64,000 bases of DNA. Origin: Rhodocyclaceae bacterium (lineage in GTDB: Bacteria; Pseudomonadota; Gammaproteobacteria; Burkholderiales; Rhodocyclaceae). The stretch spans positions 1 through 64,000 of the forward strand of contig JAQTNA010000014.1 of NCBI GenBank assembly GCA_028714035.1, written 5' to 3'. Shown piece after piece: positions 1 through 8,630 of the stretch (position 1 is its first letter; each line of letters starts with the position of its first letter). Position numbers and translations under genes: made by a program. Under the pieces are notes generated by a model. The model did no database searches. It worked only from the letters and a program-made list of their open reading frames with translations, and was not told where the DNA came from.

Positions 1-48
1 GTTCTCGTCTGACAGCACCAACGCCGCCCGCCCACTTTTCCTCGCCAT
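1..48 (-). CDS. Possible IS630-type transposase N-terminus (clipped by window edge)
   Basis: Sixteen codons are visible on the minus strand, reading MARKSGRAALVLSDEN from an ATG at 46-48, before the window ends. The basic start followed by a LVLSDE-like stretch resembles the N-termini of IS630-family DDE transposases from memory, but the diagnostic catalytic part lies outside the window. The AT-richer stretch just upstream (about 60-115) would then hold its promoter and the element end. The family call is tentative; any small basic protein could begin this way. Confidence 0.35.
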   Translation of the reverse strand, partial: MARKSGRAALVLSDEN

Positions 49-121
49 GATCACCCCCTATAGTTCCGGGGGCATCATGGCAAATATCACCTATATTGTA
101 AACGTATTACTGGAACGATCT

Positions 122-206
122 ACTAGAGGCTAGAGACTAGGGCTTAATTTCCGCGCGCTGCGCGCACGCATATTTGGCTAGCCCCTCTGACTTTCTAGCC
201 TCTAGT
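122..206. repeat. Inverted blocks of 7-bp repeats around the 3' end of the thioredoxin-like gene
   Basis: Block one (122-143) contains consecutive heptamers CTAGAGG, CTAGAGA and CTAGGGC. Block two (191-210) carries the same heptamers on the other strand. A perfect 12-bp inverted repeat, ACTAGAGGCTAG at 122-133 against 195-206, joins them, and a small GC palindrome (GCGCGC on both sides of T159) sits in the spacer. The TAG stop codon of the minus-strand gene ending at 202 is part of a heptamer. The transcript could fold into a long hairpin and may end there. The architecture matches the glmU-glmS repeat at 16000-16090. Confidence 0.8.
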
Positions 207-630
207 CTCTGTTCTTCTCCAGCAACTCCTGTATCCGCGGCAGGGCCTTGGTCTGCCAGTTGTTGGTGCCGTAGAAGGTGTCCACGAGTTTCCGGTCCAC
301 GAAGATCTGCCAGCCGGGACGCCAGGGATGGGGAAAATCCTTCCACTCGTACCGCTCCCAGAGCCATCCCAGGCCTGCCGGGAAGTTCTCCTTGCCATAG
401 TCGTCCGCCAGGCGGGCGTTCTTGACCCGGAAGTACTTGAGCTGCTTGAAATCGGCGGAGGCCATGAAGCTCTTTTCCATGCCGTCGTCGGCAGTCTCCC
501 AGTGCCGGCACCAGCGGCAATCCGCGGAGCCCCAGTAAACCACGGTGACTTCATGCTTCGCCCCGGCGTCCGCCCCTGCCGGCAGGCTGAAGCCCAATAA
601 CACCACAAACAACAAAAGCCAGCGCATCAT
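202..630 (-). CDS. Periplasmic thioredoxin-fold protein with CRWC active site
   Basis: 142 residues. An N-terminal hydrophobic segment (about residues 3-20) ending in an Ala-rich cleavage site marks a secreted protein. The core then shows a beta strand (VTVVYWG) followed by a CxxC redox motif, Cys38-Arg-Trp-Cys41, as in thioredoxin-like oxidoreductases. The protein is short for DsbA or DsbC and lacks a recognisable substrate domain, so the partner is unknown. It is probably a disulfide or thiol oxidoreductase acting in the periplasm. It diverges from the methyltransferase gene, with 81 bp between them. Its stop codon lies inside a heptamer repeat block, which is unusual. Confidence 0.75.
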   Translation of the reverse strand: MMRWLLLFVVLLGFSLPAGADAGAKHEVTVVYWGSADCRWCRHWETADDGMEKSFMASADFKQLKYFRVKNARLADDYGKENFPAGLGWLWERYEWKDFPHPWRPGWQIFVDRKLVDTFYGTNNWQTKALPRIQELLEKNRD

Positions 631-711
631 CGCCCCTCGTTTTCAACACCTTCTCTGCCTGGACGCAGATGGAGCGGATATTATTCCGCTTTTTCGTCAA
701 TCGCTCGGAAA

Positions 712-1968
712 ATGCCCGAAATCGCCCTGGATGTCGCCAATCTCGGCCAGGTATTCACCCCGCCCTCGGTGGTGGAAGCCATGTTGGCCCTGCGCCGGAA
801 CACCGGCCGCGTGCTGGAGCCTTCCTGCGGCGACGGCGCCTTCGCCTGCCGCCTGCCGGGCTGCGTCGCCATCGAACTGGACGAACGCCAGGCGCCGCCG
901 GGGGCTCTGAACCTGGATTTCTTTGCCTATGCGGAAGAAGAAAGGTTCCACACCATCATCGGCAATCCGCCCTACGTGCGCTTTCAGGACATCGGCGCGG
1001 AAACGCGCAAATGGCTGGCCCTGGCCCGATTGCTGAAGCTTTTCGATGCCCGGACCAACCTCTACCTGTTCTTCATCGAGAAGTGCATCCGGCACCTGGC
1101 GCCGGGGGGGGAACTGATCTTCATCACGCCGCGCGACTTTCTCAAGAGCACCAACGCGGTGGGCATGAACACGCGCCTCCATGAGGCCGGCAGCATCACG
1201 GATGCCATCGAACTGGGGGACGCGAAGGTGTTCAAGGATGCGGTACCCAACTGCCTGATCTGGCGCTTCGAGAAGGGCAACTTCAGTCGCCAGACCCGAT
1301 ACGCGGAGATCGGCGTGGGGGACGACCTGGCAGACGCCCTGGCCGCGCCCAGGTGGGAGACGCGTCATTTCGTCGAGGCCGAGGGGCACCTGTTGTTCAC
1401 CCGCGGCGACTATCCCCTGCATCTGTCGGACGTGGCCACGGTGAAGGTGGGCGCCGTGTCCGGGGCGGACGAAATCTACGCCGACGAGGACTTCGGCAAT
1501 CGGGAATTCGTCTGTTCTTCGACTGTGGCGACGGGACAGACCCGGCGCATGATCTGGATCGAGCCAGGCGAACCTCCGCCCCGCGTGCTCCTGTCCCACA
1601 AGGAGCGCCTCATCGCCCGCGGCATACGGCCCTTCACGGAGGAAAACTGGTGGCAGTGGGGGCGGGGCTACCCGCAGACCGACGCACCCCGGGCCTACGT
1701 GAATGGCCGTACCCGCCGGGGTCAGCCTTTCTTCCTTCACCCCTGCAACAACTTCGATGGTGCCGTGCTGGCGGTCTTCCCCCGCCGCCGGGACCTGGAC
1801 CTGCCTGCCTTCCGCGATGCCCTGAACCGGGTGGACTGGTCCGACCTGGGTTTTGTCTGCGACGGACGCTACCTGTTCACCCAGCGCAGCCTGGAGAATG
1901 CACCGCTACCGGCGGAGTTCGAACGCTTTTTGCCCGATTCGGACAGGCCCGGCGCTCCCCCCGCCTGA
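712..1968 (+). CDS. Orphan N6-adenine DNA methyltransferase (class I SAM-dependent)
   Basis: 418 residues. Motif X/I is clear: LGQVFTPPSVVEAM (about 11-24) and the SAM-binding EPSCGDGAF (36-44), followed by the acidic IELDE strand (54-58). The catalytic NPPY tetrad at 85-88 identifies an exocyclic-amino (adenine N6) methylase of the gamma-like order, as in M.TaqI/Eco57I-type enzymes. The C-terminal half (about 220-418) would be the target recognition region. No restriction endonuclease gene lies beside it: the neighbours are a thioredoxin-like protein and ilvA. It therefore looks like a solitary methylase, either epigenetic or a relic. The start has only a weak GGAA ribosome site. Confidence 0.85.
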   Translation: MPEIALDVANLGQVFTPPSVVEAMLALRRNTGRVLEPSCGDGAFACRLPGCVAIELDERQAPPGALNLDFFAYAEEERFHTIIGNPPYVRFQDIGAETRKWLALARLLKLFDARTNLYLFFIEKCIRHLAPGGELIFITPRDFLKSTNAVGMNTRLHEAGSITDAIELGDAKVFKDAVPNCLIWRFEKGNFSRQTRYAEIGVGDDLADALAAPRWETRHFVEAEGHLLFTRGDYPLHLSDVATVKVGAVSGADEIYADEDFGNREFVCSSTVATGQTRRMIWIEPGEPPPRVLLSHKERLIARGIRPFTEENWWQWGRGYPQTDAPRAYVNGRTRRGQPFFLHPCNNFDGAVLAVFPRRRDLDLPAFRDALNRVDWSDLGFVCDGRYLFTQRSLENAPLPAEFERFLPDSDRPGAPPA

Positions 1969-1990
1969 TCCGGATTCGTTTGCCCAGGAA

Positions 1991-2013
1991 GGCAAGCGGC
2001 TGATAAGCTTGCC
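1991..2013 (+). terminator. Hairpin downstream of the methyltransferase gene
   Basis: GGCAAGC (1991-1997) pairs perfectly with GCTTGCC (2007-2013) across a 9-nt loop, followed by the pyrimidine-rich CTCTTCTC. It sits 22 bp after the methyltransferase stop and 30 bp before the ilvA start. It could terminate the first gene or fold in the ilvA leader. The T-run is weak. Confidence 0.45.
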
Positions 2014-2042
2014 CTCTTCTCATTCCGGCCCGGCCCTTCGCC

Positions 2043-3566
2043 ATGCACCCCGACTACCTGGAAAAGATCCTCACCGCCCGCGTCTATGACGTGGCCATCG
2101 AGTCGCCGCTGGAGGCGGCGCCCAACCTTTCGGCGCGGGCGCACAACCACATCCTGCTCAAGCGCGAGGACATGCAGCCCGTGTTCTCCTTCAAGCTGCG
2201 CGGCGCCTACAACAAGATGGCCCACCTCTCGAAGGCGCAACTGGAACGGGGGGTGATCGCCGCCTCCGCCGGCAACCACGCCCAGGGCGTGGCCCTCTCG
2301 GCCAGGAAGATGGGCTGCCGGGCGGTGATCGTCATGCCTACCACCACGCCCGCCATCAAGGTGGACGCGGTGAAGAGCCGGGGCGGCGAGGTGGTGCTGG
2401 CCGGGGATTCCTATGACGAGGCCTATGCCCACGCCCTGGAACTGGAGAAGGAACAGAAGCTGACCTTCGTCCACCCCTACGACGATCCGTACGTCATCGC
2501 CGGCCAGGGCACCATAGGCATGGAAATCCTGCGCCAGCATCCCGAGCCCATCCACGCGGTGTTCTGCGCCATCGGCGGCGGCGGCCTGATTTCCGGCGTG
2601 GCGGCTTACTTGAAGCGCCTGAAGCCCGAGATCAAGATCATAGGCGTGGAGACCTTCGATGCCGACGCGATGAAGCAATCCCTGGCGGCGGGCAAGCGGG
2701 TGCGCCTGTCTCAGGTTGGGCTGTTCGCCGACGGCACGGCGGTCAAATTCGTGGGCGAGGAGACCTTCCGCCTGTGCAGGGAATATGTGGACGAGGTCAT
2801 CCTGGTGGATACGGACGCCATCTGCGCCGCCATCAAGGACGTGTTCGAGGATACCCGCTCCATCCTGGAGCCTTCCGGGGCGCTCGCCATCGCCGGCGCC
2901 AAGGCTTACGCGGAAAAACACCACCTGAGGGGCAAGACCCTGGTGGCGGTGGCCTCCGGCGCCAACACCAACTTCGATCGCCTGCGCTTCGTGGCCGAAC
3001 GGGCCGAGGTGGGGGAAAAGCGGGAGGCGGTGCTGGCGGTGACCATCCCCGAGAAGCCCGGCAGCTTCAAGAAGTTCTGCAACCTGGTGGGCAGCCGCTC
3101 CATCACCGAGTTCAACTACCGCTACGCCGACCCGAGCCAGGCCCAGGTCTTCGTCGGCGTCCAGGTTCAGAGCCGAAACGAGTCCCTGCGCCTGGTGGAG
3201 TCCCTCAAGCACCATGGCCTGGCCACCCTGGACCTGACCGATGACGAGATGGGCAAGGCGCACATCCGGCACATGGTGGGCGGGCATGCGCCCCAGGTGA
3301 ACACGGACACCCTGCGCGAGATCGTGTACCGCTTCGAGTTTCCGGAACGCCCGGGCGCCTTGCTGAAATTCCTGGAGAGCATGAGCCGGGGCTGGAACAT
3401 CAGCATGTTCCACTACCGCAATCACGGCGCCGACTACGGCCGGGTGCTGGTGGGCATGCAGGTGCCCCACGGCGAGATGCACCAGGTACGGGATTTCCTG
3501 GAGCGCCTGGGCTACGCCCACGTGGAAGAGACGGAGAACCCGGCGTACAAATTGTTCCTGGGGTAA
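2043..3566 (+). CDS. ilvA: Threonine ammonia-lyase, biosynthetic
   Basis: 507 residues, close to the usual 500-515 for the long biosynthetic form. It deaminates threonine to 2-oxobutanoate, the committed step to isoleucine. The PLP lysine is Lys51 in FSFKLRGAYNK, the glycine-rich phosphate loop is AIGGGGLISG, and the catalytic domain covers about 1-320. Two ACT-like regulatory domains follow (about 330-415 and 420-505, each beginning with an EKPGS/ERPGA motif), which in the family give feedback inhibition by isoleucine and activation by valine. It is a single gene, convergent with ubiD. A small GCGG/CCGC hairpin at 3571-3584 may help end transcription. Confidence 0.96.
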   Translation: MHPDYLEKILTARVYDVAIESPLEAAPNLSARAHNHILLKREDMQPVFSFKLRGAYNKMAHLSKAQLERGVIAASAGNHAQGVALSARKMGCRAVIVMPTTTPAIKVDAVKSRGGEVVLAGDSYDEAYAHALELEKEQKLTFVHPYDDPYVIAGQGTIGMEILRQHPEPIHAVFCAIGGGGLISGVAAYLKRLKPEIKIIGVETFDADAMKQSLAAGKRVRLSQVGLFADGTAVKFVGEETFRLCREYVDEVILVDTDAICAAIKDVFEDTRSILEPSGALAIAGAKAYAEKHHLRGKTLVAVASGANTNFDRLRFVAERAEVGEKREAVLAVTIPEKPGSFKKFCNLVGSRSITEFNYRYADPSQAQVFVGVQVQSRNESLRLVESLKHHGLATLDLTDDEMGKAHIRHMVGGHAPQVNTDTLREIVYRFEFPERPGALLKFLESMSRGWNISMFHYRNHGADYGRVLVGMQVPHGEMHQVRDFLERLGYAHVEETENPAYKLFLG

Positions 3567-3670
3567 TAAAGCGGACTTGACCGCAGTTTATGGCTTTCGG
3601 GTAGGCGCTCTTGATCGCAAGCTGAGGCCGGGCATTGGCGCCGTGTTCTTCGCCGGCAAGGCTCGCTGGA

Positions 3671-5140
3671 TCACAGCCCCAGACTTCCCCACATCTCGTC
3701 CACCCTCTTCCTTACTTCCGGGGCCATGACGATGGGGCGGCCCCATTCACGCTGGGTCTCGCCTAGCCACTTGTTGGTGGCGTCCAGGCCCATCTTGCTG
3801 CCCAGGCCGGCCACGGGGCTGGCGAAATCCAGGTAGTCAATGGGCGTATTGTCCACCAGCAGGGTGTCGCGGCTGGCGTCCACCCTTGTGGTGATGGCCC
3901 AGATCACTTCCTTCCAGTCCCGGATATCCACGTCGTCGTCCACCACGACGATGAATTTTGTATACATGAACTGGCGCAGGAAGCTCCAGATGCCGAACAT
4001 GACGCGCTTGGCGTGCCCCGGATATTGCTTCTTGATGGACACGATGGCCATGCGATAGGAGCAGCCTTCCGGCGGCAGGTAGAAGTCCGTGATCTCCGGG
4101 AACTGCTTTTGCAGCAGCGGCACGAACACCTCGTTCAGGGCCAGCCCCAGCATGGCCGGCTCGTCCGGTGGCTTGCCCGTATAGGTGGAGTGGTAGATGG
4201 GATCCGTGCGCATCGTCATGCGCTCGATGGTGAACACCGGGAAGGAAGCCTGCTCGTTGTAGTAGCCGGTATGGTCGCCGTACGGCCCTTCCAGGGCCAT
4301 CTCGCCGGGATGAATCACGCCTTCCAGTACGATCTCCGCGGAGGCGGGCACCTGGAGGTCGGAGCCCAGGCATTTCACCACCTCCGTCTTGGAACCCCGC
4401 AAGAGGCCGGCGAACTGGTACTCGGAGAGGCTGTCGGGTACGGGGGTCACGGCCCCCAGGATGGTGGCCGGGTCGGCGCCCAGGGCCACGGCCACGGGGA
4501 AGGGTTCGCCCGGGTGGGCGAGGCAGTGGTCGCGGAAATCGAGTGCGCCTCCCCGGTGCGCCAGCCAGCGCATGATGACCTTGTTTGGCGCGATGACCTG
4601 CTGGCGGTAGATGCCCAGGTTCTGCCTGGGCTTCATCGGCCCCCGGGTCACGGTGACGCCCCAGGTGATGAGCGGCGCCACGTCGCCGGGCCAGCAATGC
4701 TGCACGGGCAGGCGCCCGAGATCCACGTCCGCCCCTTCCCAGACCACTTCCTGGCAGGGGGCCTTCGAGGCGAGCTTGGGCGTCATGTGCAGCACCTGTT
4801 TCAGGAGCGGCAACTTGTTCCAGGCGTCCTTCAGGCCCTTGGGCGGTTCCGGCTCCTTCAGCGCGGACAGGGTGCGCCCGACCTCGCGCAGGGCCTCCTT
4901 CCAGTCGCCTTCCACGCCCATGCCGAGCGCCACCCGCTCGGGCGTGCCGAAGAGGTTGGCCAGGACCGGCATGCTATGCCCCTTCACCTTTTCGAACAGG
5001 ATGGCCGGGCCGCCGGCTCGCAGCACCCGGTCGCAGATTTCGGTCATCTCCAGCTTGGCGTCCACCTCGACGGCCACCCGTTTCAGTTCGCCCCGGGCCT
5101 CGAGCTGGGAGATGAAGTCGCGCAGATCATGGTATTTCAT
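3671..5140 (-). CDS. ubiD: 4-hydroxy-3-polyprenylbenzoate decarboxylase UbiD
   Basis: 489 residues, the expected length. It decarboxylates 3-polyprenyl-4-hydroxybenzoate in ubiquinone synthesis using prenylated FMN made by UbiX, which is not encoded in this window. Recognisable family stretches include the N-terminal [12 protein letters not shown], the central [22 protein letters not shown] and [13 protein letters not shown] (residues of the catalytic E-R-E site region), and the C-terminal [10 protein letters not shown]. It is last in the minus-strand ubi group, separated from the lipoprotein gene by about 100 bp, so it may have its own promoter. Confidence 0.95.
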   Translation of the reverse strand: MKYHDLRDFISQLEARGELKRVAVEVDAKLEMTEICDRVLRAGGPAILFEKVKGHSMPVLANLFGTPERVALGMGVEGDWKEALREVGRTLSALKEPEPPKGLKDAWNKLPLLKQVLHMTPKLASKAPCQEVVWEGADVDLGRLPVQHCWPGDVAPLITWGVTVTRGPMKPRQNLGIYRQQVIAPNKVIMRWLAHRGGALDFRDHCLAHPGEPFPVAVALGADPATILGAVTPVPDSLSEYQFAGLLRGSKTEVVKCLGSDLQVPASAEIVLEGVIHPGEMALEGPYGDHTGYYNEQASFPVFTIERMTMRTDPIYHSTYTGKPPDEPAMLGLALNEVFVPLLQKQFPEITDFYLPPEGCSYRMAIVSIKKQYPGHAKRVMFGIWSFLRQFMYTKFIVVVDDDVDIRDWKEVIWAITTRVDASRDTLLVDNTPIDYLDFASPVAGLGSKMGLDATNKWLGETQREWGRPIVMAPEVRKRVDEMWGSLGL

Positions 5141-5244
5141 GGGGCGGATCCTTGAAGGAACTGGGGCGGATAATTTCGCAGCTTACCAAAGGCGGAAGAC
5201 GGACACGGAATTTCACGATGTTTCGTTCTGGCGGTCGGACCCCA

Positions 5245-7059
5245 TCACTGCGCCCAGGTTTTCCGACTGGTGTCGACGATCCGCGCTGCCAGCCCATGGC
5301 AGCCTTGTTGCAGGATTTCCGTGGCCACGCCCGGCTGCGTCCAATCTTCCAGATTGCGCGAGGCGCTCTTCCATGACAAAGCGCTTGGTTTTCCGTCTTT
5401 GCCCGACATGGCGGCCCATCGCATCTGCCCTTCTATCAACAGATGTACGGGGGCTTCGGCCAGGGCGTGACCGGGCTTGGTTTCGGGAATCAGGGCGACG
5501 CGGGTAACAGAGATTTCCACGCCCTGCTGTAGTCCTTGCGCCTGCACTCGCGCGGGGAACTCCGGGCCGCTCAGGCCCGGCGGCATCCGGGAGGGAATGC
5601 CCTTACGCCCTTGATCGTGCCAGGCCGCGTTCTCCTTCTTGCCCAATTCCTGCTCCAGGCACCTCATGAGGGCCACCGGCTCAAACTTCCAGCCTTTGGC
5701 CGCGTCGGTGAGTCTGGCGGCCTTTTCCCGAGAACCGGGCGGCGGGGTGTTTTTTCCCGAAGCCGCAGAAAGCAACTCCGACCCCACACCGACCACGCCT
5801 CCCAGGATCGCGCCTACGGAAAACAGGGCGGCGCAAGACGCCAGCATGTCCGGGGCGCAGGCTCCAGCTTGGCAGATGCCGCAAGGAAAGGCTGTACCCA
5901 GGCCGCCGGCCATGGCCGACGCGCCGATGCGTGCCGCCATGCCGTGATCGGCAGAAACGAATTCCGCCAGCGGCTGGGTTTCGGCCACCGCAAAACCGAT
6001 TCTCTCCACGACGGCATCGGGATGGATGCGCTGGGCCAGCAGATCAGCCGCCGTTCTGGCCGATGCCGTGGGTTCTCCCCGGGTTTGCCGGGACAAGAAG
6101 GTGTGATGCACCGTACTCCCGCCATGCTCCTCCCTGGCGCCGATGACGAGGTAGCGGCTGTCCGTCCCGGCATACGTAATCGCCTTCGCGGAAACAAGCC
6201 GGCCATAGGGAATGCTCAGTCCTTCGGCGTAACGCCCATCCTTCCATTCGAAATAATGGAGGGCGCGATCCCCCTGGATCAGGAGCCCCGGCGTCTTGAA
6301 CATACCGGCAACCAGGCCTACGTCCTCGGGGCCATGGGCGTTCGGATACCACTCCCAGGAGGAGCGCAGCCGGGCCAGGCCGTCATCGAAGCGCAGGCTG
6401 GTAACCCGCAGAGTCACGTCACCGATGGGGCTCAGCCCGTGGCGAATGACGCCGCAGACCTCGGCGTTCTCCAGGGCCAGCATGTCCCTGGTCGTGAGGA
6501 CTACCATATAGGCGGCCTCATTCGCCGGCTCCGGGATGTCCGCATGGAGCCGGTAGACATCCATTTGCGGATTGATCTTGCAGTCCTTGAGGGGCTCGCC
6601 GGGGAGTACGGTGCGACGCACCACGAAATGCTCATCGAGGATCAGGACCACCGGCGCGAAGACCAGTTGCCGCAAATCCGGAACCAGTCGGCCCAGAGAG
6701 CCAGGCTCCCCGGTCCTCTTGCTCGCCACCTCGATCATGGCGGGGCGAGGCAGATCGGCCAGCCGATACGCGGCGAAGTAGCTCTTGCCACCGGGAAACG
6801 TAAAGGCGGGGGATCCCTCCCCGATGCTTTCCGGCAGATCGCCGTCGCGGTCGAGATTCTTGTACGGCAACCCGGCAAGCGAGGTGCAGCAGAGGGGCTC
6901 ATCCGCGAGTTGCCGGGTCACGCCAGCCGGTATGGAGCCGTGGGCCTCAAAGCTCAGGAATTCGCCAGGCTTCTGGCGAGTCTCAACCGATCCGCAGCCC
7001 GACAGCAGGAAGGCCATGAGCGCCGCCAGCCAGGAACTGGAATGCTTCAGGAAACTCAT
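5245..7059 (-). CDS. Outer-membrane-type lipoprotein with MalM-like N-terminal domain
   Basis: 604 residues from the ATG at 7057-7059, chosen because a strong GGAAGGAA ribosome site precedes it and a lipoprotein signal follows at once: a hydrophobic run ending LLSGC, with lipidated Cys22. The region after the signal (SLAGLPY, FTFPGGKSYFAAYRL, FAPVVLILDE) resembles the MalM maltose-operon periplasmic protein family. A small hydrophobic Gly/Ala-rich segment with several cysteines (CGICQAGACAPDM) lies around the middle. The function is unknown. It sits between ubiA (24 bp upstream) and ubiD on the same strand, an unexpected place for such a protein, so co-transcription with the ubiquinone genes is likely but a role in that pathway is not implied. 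Confidence 0.7.
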   Translation of the reverse strand: MSFLKHSSSWLAALMAFLLSGCGSVETRQKPGEFLSFEAHGSIPAGVTRQLADEPLCCTSLAGLPYKNLDRDGDLPESIGEGSPAFTFPGGKSYFAAYRLADLPRPAMIEVASKRTGEPGSLGRLVPDLRQLVFAPVVLILDEHFVVRRTVLPGEPLKDCKINPQMDVYRLHADIPEPANEAAYMVVLTTRDMLALENAEVCGVIRHGLSPIGDVTLRVTSLRFDDGLARLRSSWEWYPNAHGPEDVGLVAGMFKTPGLLIQGDRALHYFEWKDGRYAEGLSIPYGRLVSAKAITYAGTDSRYLVIGAREEHGGSTVHHTFLSRQTRGEPTASARTAADLLAQRIHPDAVVERIGFAVAETQPLAEFVSADHGMAARIGASAMAGGLGTAFPCGICQAGACAPDMLASCAALFSVGAILGGVVGVGSELLSAASGKNTPPPGSREKAARLTDAAKGWKFEPVALMRCLEQELGKKENAAWHDQGRKGIPSRMPPGLSGPEFPARVQAQGLQQGVEISVTRVALIPETKPGHALAEAPVHLLIEGQMRWAAMSGKDGKPSALSWKSASRNLEDWTQPGVATEILQQGCHGLAARIVDTSRKTWAQ

Positions 7060-7082
7060 CGCCGTTCCTTCCCGACGGGGTT

Positions 7083-7979
7083 TCAGTGCGTCCTCAGACC
7101 CAGCACCAGCGGCACCGGATTGAACCAGTAGTCCAGGGCCAGGCCGGCGAAGATGGCGGCACCGACCCAGTTGTTGTGCAGGAAGGCCTTGAAGCACTTC
7201 ATGCGCTCCCGGCTCCGGATCAGGGTGTAGTGGTAGCCCATGATGCCCGAGGCCACGACCAGTCCACCCTGGAACCAGAGTCCTCGCCCCGCGGCTACAC
7301 CGCATGCGGCGAGGATGGCCAGCGTCGCCCCGTAGCACAGCATCACCGCCAGGACGTCGTGGCGGCCGAAGGTGAGCGCCGAGGTCTTGATGCCTATCCT
7401 GATGTCGTCGTCCCGGTCCACCATGGCGTACTCGGTGTCGTAGGCGATGGCCCAGAAGATGTTGGCCACCAGCAGCGCCCAGGCCATGGGCGGCAGGCTC
7501 TGGGTCTGGGCGGCGAAAGCCATGGGAATGCCGAAGCCGAAGGCGATGCCCAGATAGGCCTGGGGGATGGCGAAGAAGCGCTTGGTGAAGGGGTAACTCC
7601 CGGCGAGGAAGGCGGCGGCCACGGCCAGTGCCCAGACCATCTTGTTCAGGGGCAGGATCAGGAGTCCGGCAAGCAGTGTCAGGACCACCGCCAGCCAGAG
7701 CGCCTCCTTCGTGCTCACCGCCCCCGCCGCCAGGGGCCGGTTCCTGGTGCGTTCCACGTGGGGATCGAAGTCACGGTCGGCGTAGTCGTTTACCACGCAG
7801 CCGGCGGAGCGCATGAGCACCGTGCCCAGCACGAAGATCCAGATCAGGAGCGGCGGCGGCATGCCTTCGCCGGCGAACCACAGACCCCAGAGGGTGGGCC
7901 AGAGCAGGAGCAGGATGCCGATGGGCTTGTCCAGCCGCATCAGTTTTTCGTACAGGGTGACGCGTTCGAGCAGTGTCAT
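7083..7979 (-). CDS. ubiA: 4-hydroxybenzoate polyprenyltransferase UbiA
   Basis: 298 residues, an integral membrane prenyltransferase with about eight hydrophobic helices. It attaches the polyprenyl chain to 4-hydroxybenzoate. The first Asp-rich motif NDYADRDFD (64-72) and the second, [12 protein letters not shown], both bind Mg-pyrophosphate and are intact. The start overlaps the ubiC stop (ATGA), so the product of the chorismate lyase is made by the preceding gene of the same transcript. Confidence 0.96.
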   Translation of the reverse strand: MTLLERVTLYEKLMRLDKPIGILLLLWPTLWGLWFAGEGMPPPLLIWIFVLGTVLMRSAGCVVNDYADRDFDPHVERTRNRPLAAGAVSTKEALWLAVVLTLLAGLLILPLNKMVWALAVAAAFLAGSYPFTKRFFAIPQAYLGIAFGFGIPMAFAAQTQSLPPMAWALLVANIFWAIAYDTEYAMVDRDDDIRIGIKTSALTFGRHDVLAVMLCYGATLAILAACGVAAGRGLWFQGGLVVASGIMGYHYTLIRSRERMKCFKAFLHNNWVGAAIFAGLALDYWFNPVPLVLGLRTH

Positions 7980-8518
7980 GGCTTCAGACGCATGATGGCC
8001 GGCAGGAAGAGTTCGGTGACGAGCAGCGGGGCGCCCCGAAACAGGAATACCGAGCGCCTGGCCCAGATTTCCGCCGGGAGGTCCGGCAGAACCTGCGCCG
8101 CGCGACGGAAAAGGGGGTGGCGGGCGTTGAGCTTGCGGAAGGCGAGCGGTCGGCGCAGGATGCGCGGGTCGTCGTAGAGCATGGTGGCCAGCGGCCGGCT
8201 GCCCAAGCCCTGGAGGCTGCGCCAGGGGCCCTTCAGATGCCGCGCCCGGGTCACGCTGTGGGCGAAGATCACCGGCATCTCGCCGCAGCGCAGGATCACT
8301 TCCCGTACCAAAGCGTGGCGTCCGGGTGCCACACCCACGATGCCCGCCTCATCCACGTGGGGCCGGGCTTGCTCCTGCCTCAGTCGGCGCACGGAGAAGG
8401 CCGGGCAGCGCGCCTGGATGCGCCAGGAAAGGGAGCCCGGCGCTGTCAGCCAGGCATGGAGCGCCCCGCCGACGGTGGGCTTGGCAAGCCAGGTGTGAGG
8501 CATGGATCTTGAATTCAT
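7976..8518 (-). CDS. ubiC: Chorismate lyase UbiC
   Basis: 180 residues from the ATG at 8516-8518. An upstream in-frame ATG at 8573-8575 and one at 8501-8503 are alternatives, and none has a strong ribosome site. It converts chorismate to 4-hydroxybenzoate and pyruvate, the entry step of ubiquinone synthesis. Family features are the invariant Arg/Glu pocket: the LVREVIL strand in the middle, [12 protein letters not shown], and the C-terminal [12 protein letters not shown] with the catalytic Glu. Its 3' end overlaps ubiA by four bases. It diverges from the hypothetical gene at 8631 with a short shared promoter region. Confidence 0.88.
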   Translation of the reverse strand: MNSRSMPHTWLAKPTVGGALHAWLTAPGSLSWRIQARCPAFSVRRLRQEQARPHVDEAGIVGVAPGRHALVREVILRCGEMPVIFAHSVTRARHLKGPWRSLQGLGSRPLATMLYDDPRILRRPLAFRKLNARHPLFRRAAQVLPDLPAEIWARRSVFLFRGAPLLVTELFLPAIMRLKP

Positions 8519-8630
8519 ACGGCGGAAACGGGGAATTTTACCGGAAAGCGCCTGTCTCTTTGCTTTGTTATCCACACACTTTTCTTGCGGATTTGGGATA
8601 CTTGGTCAATGTAGAGTCGGAAGGTCGCAC

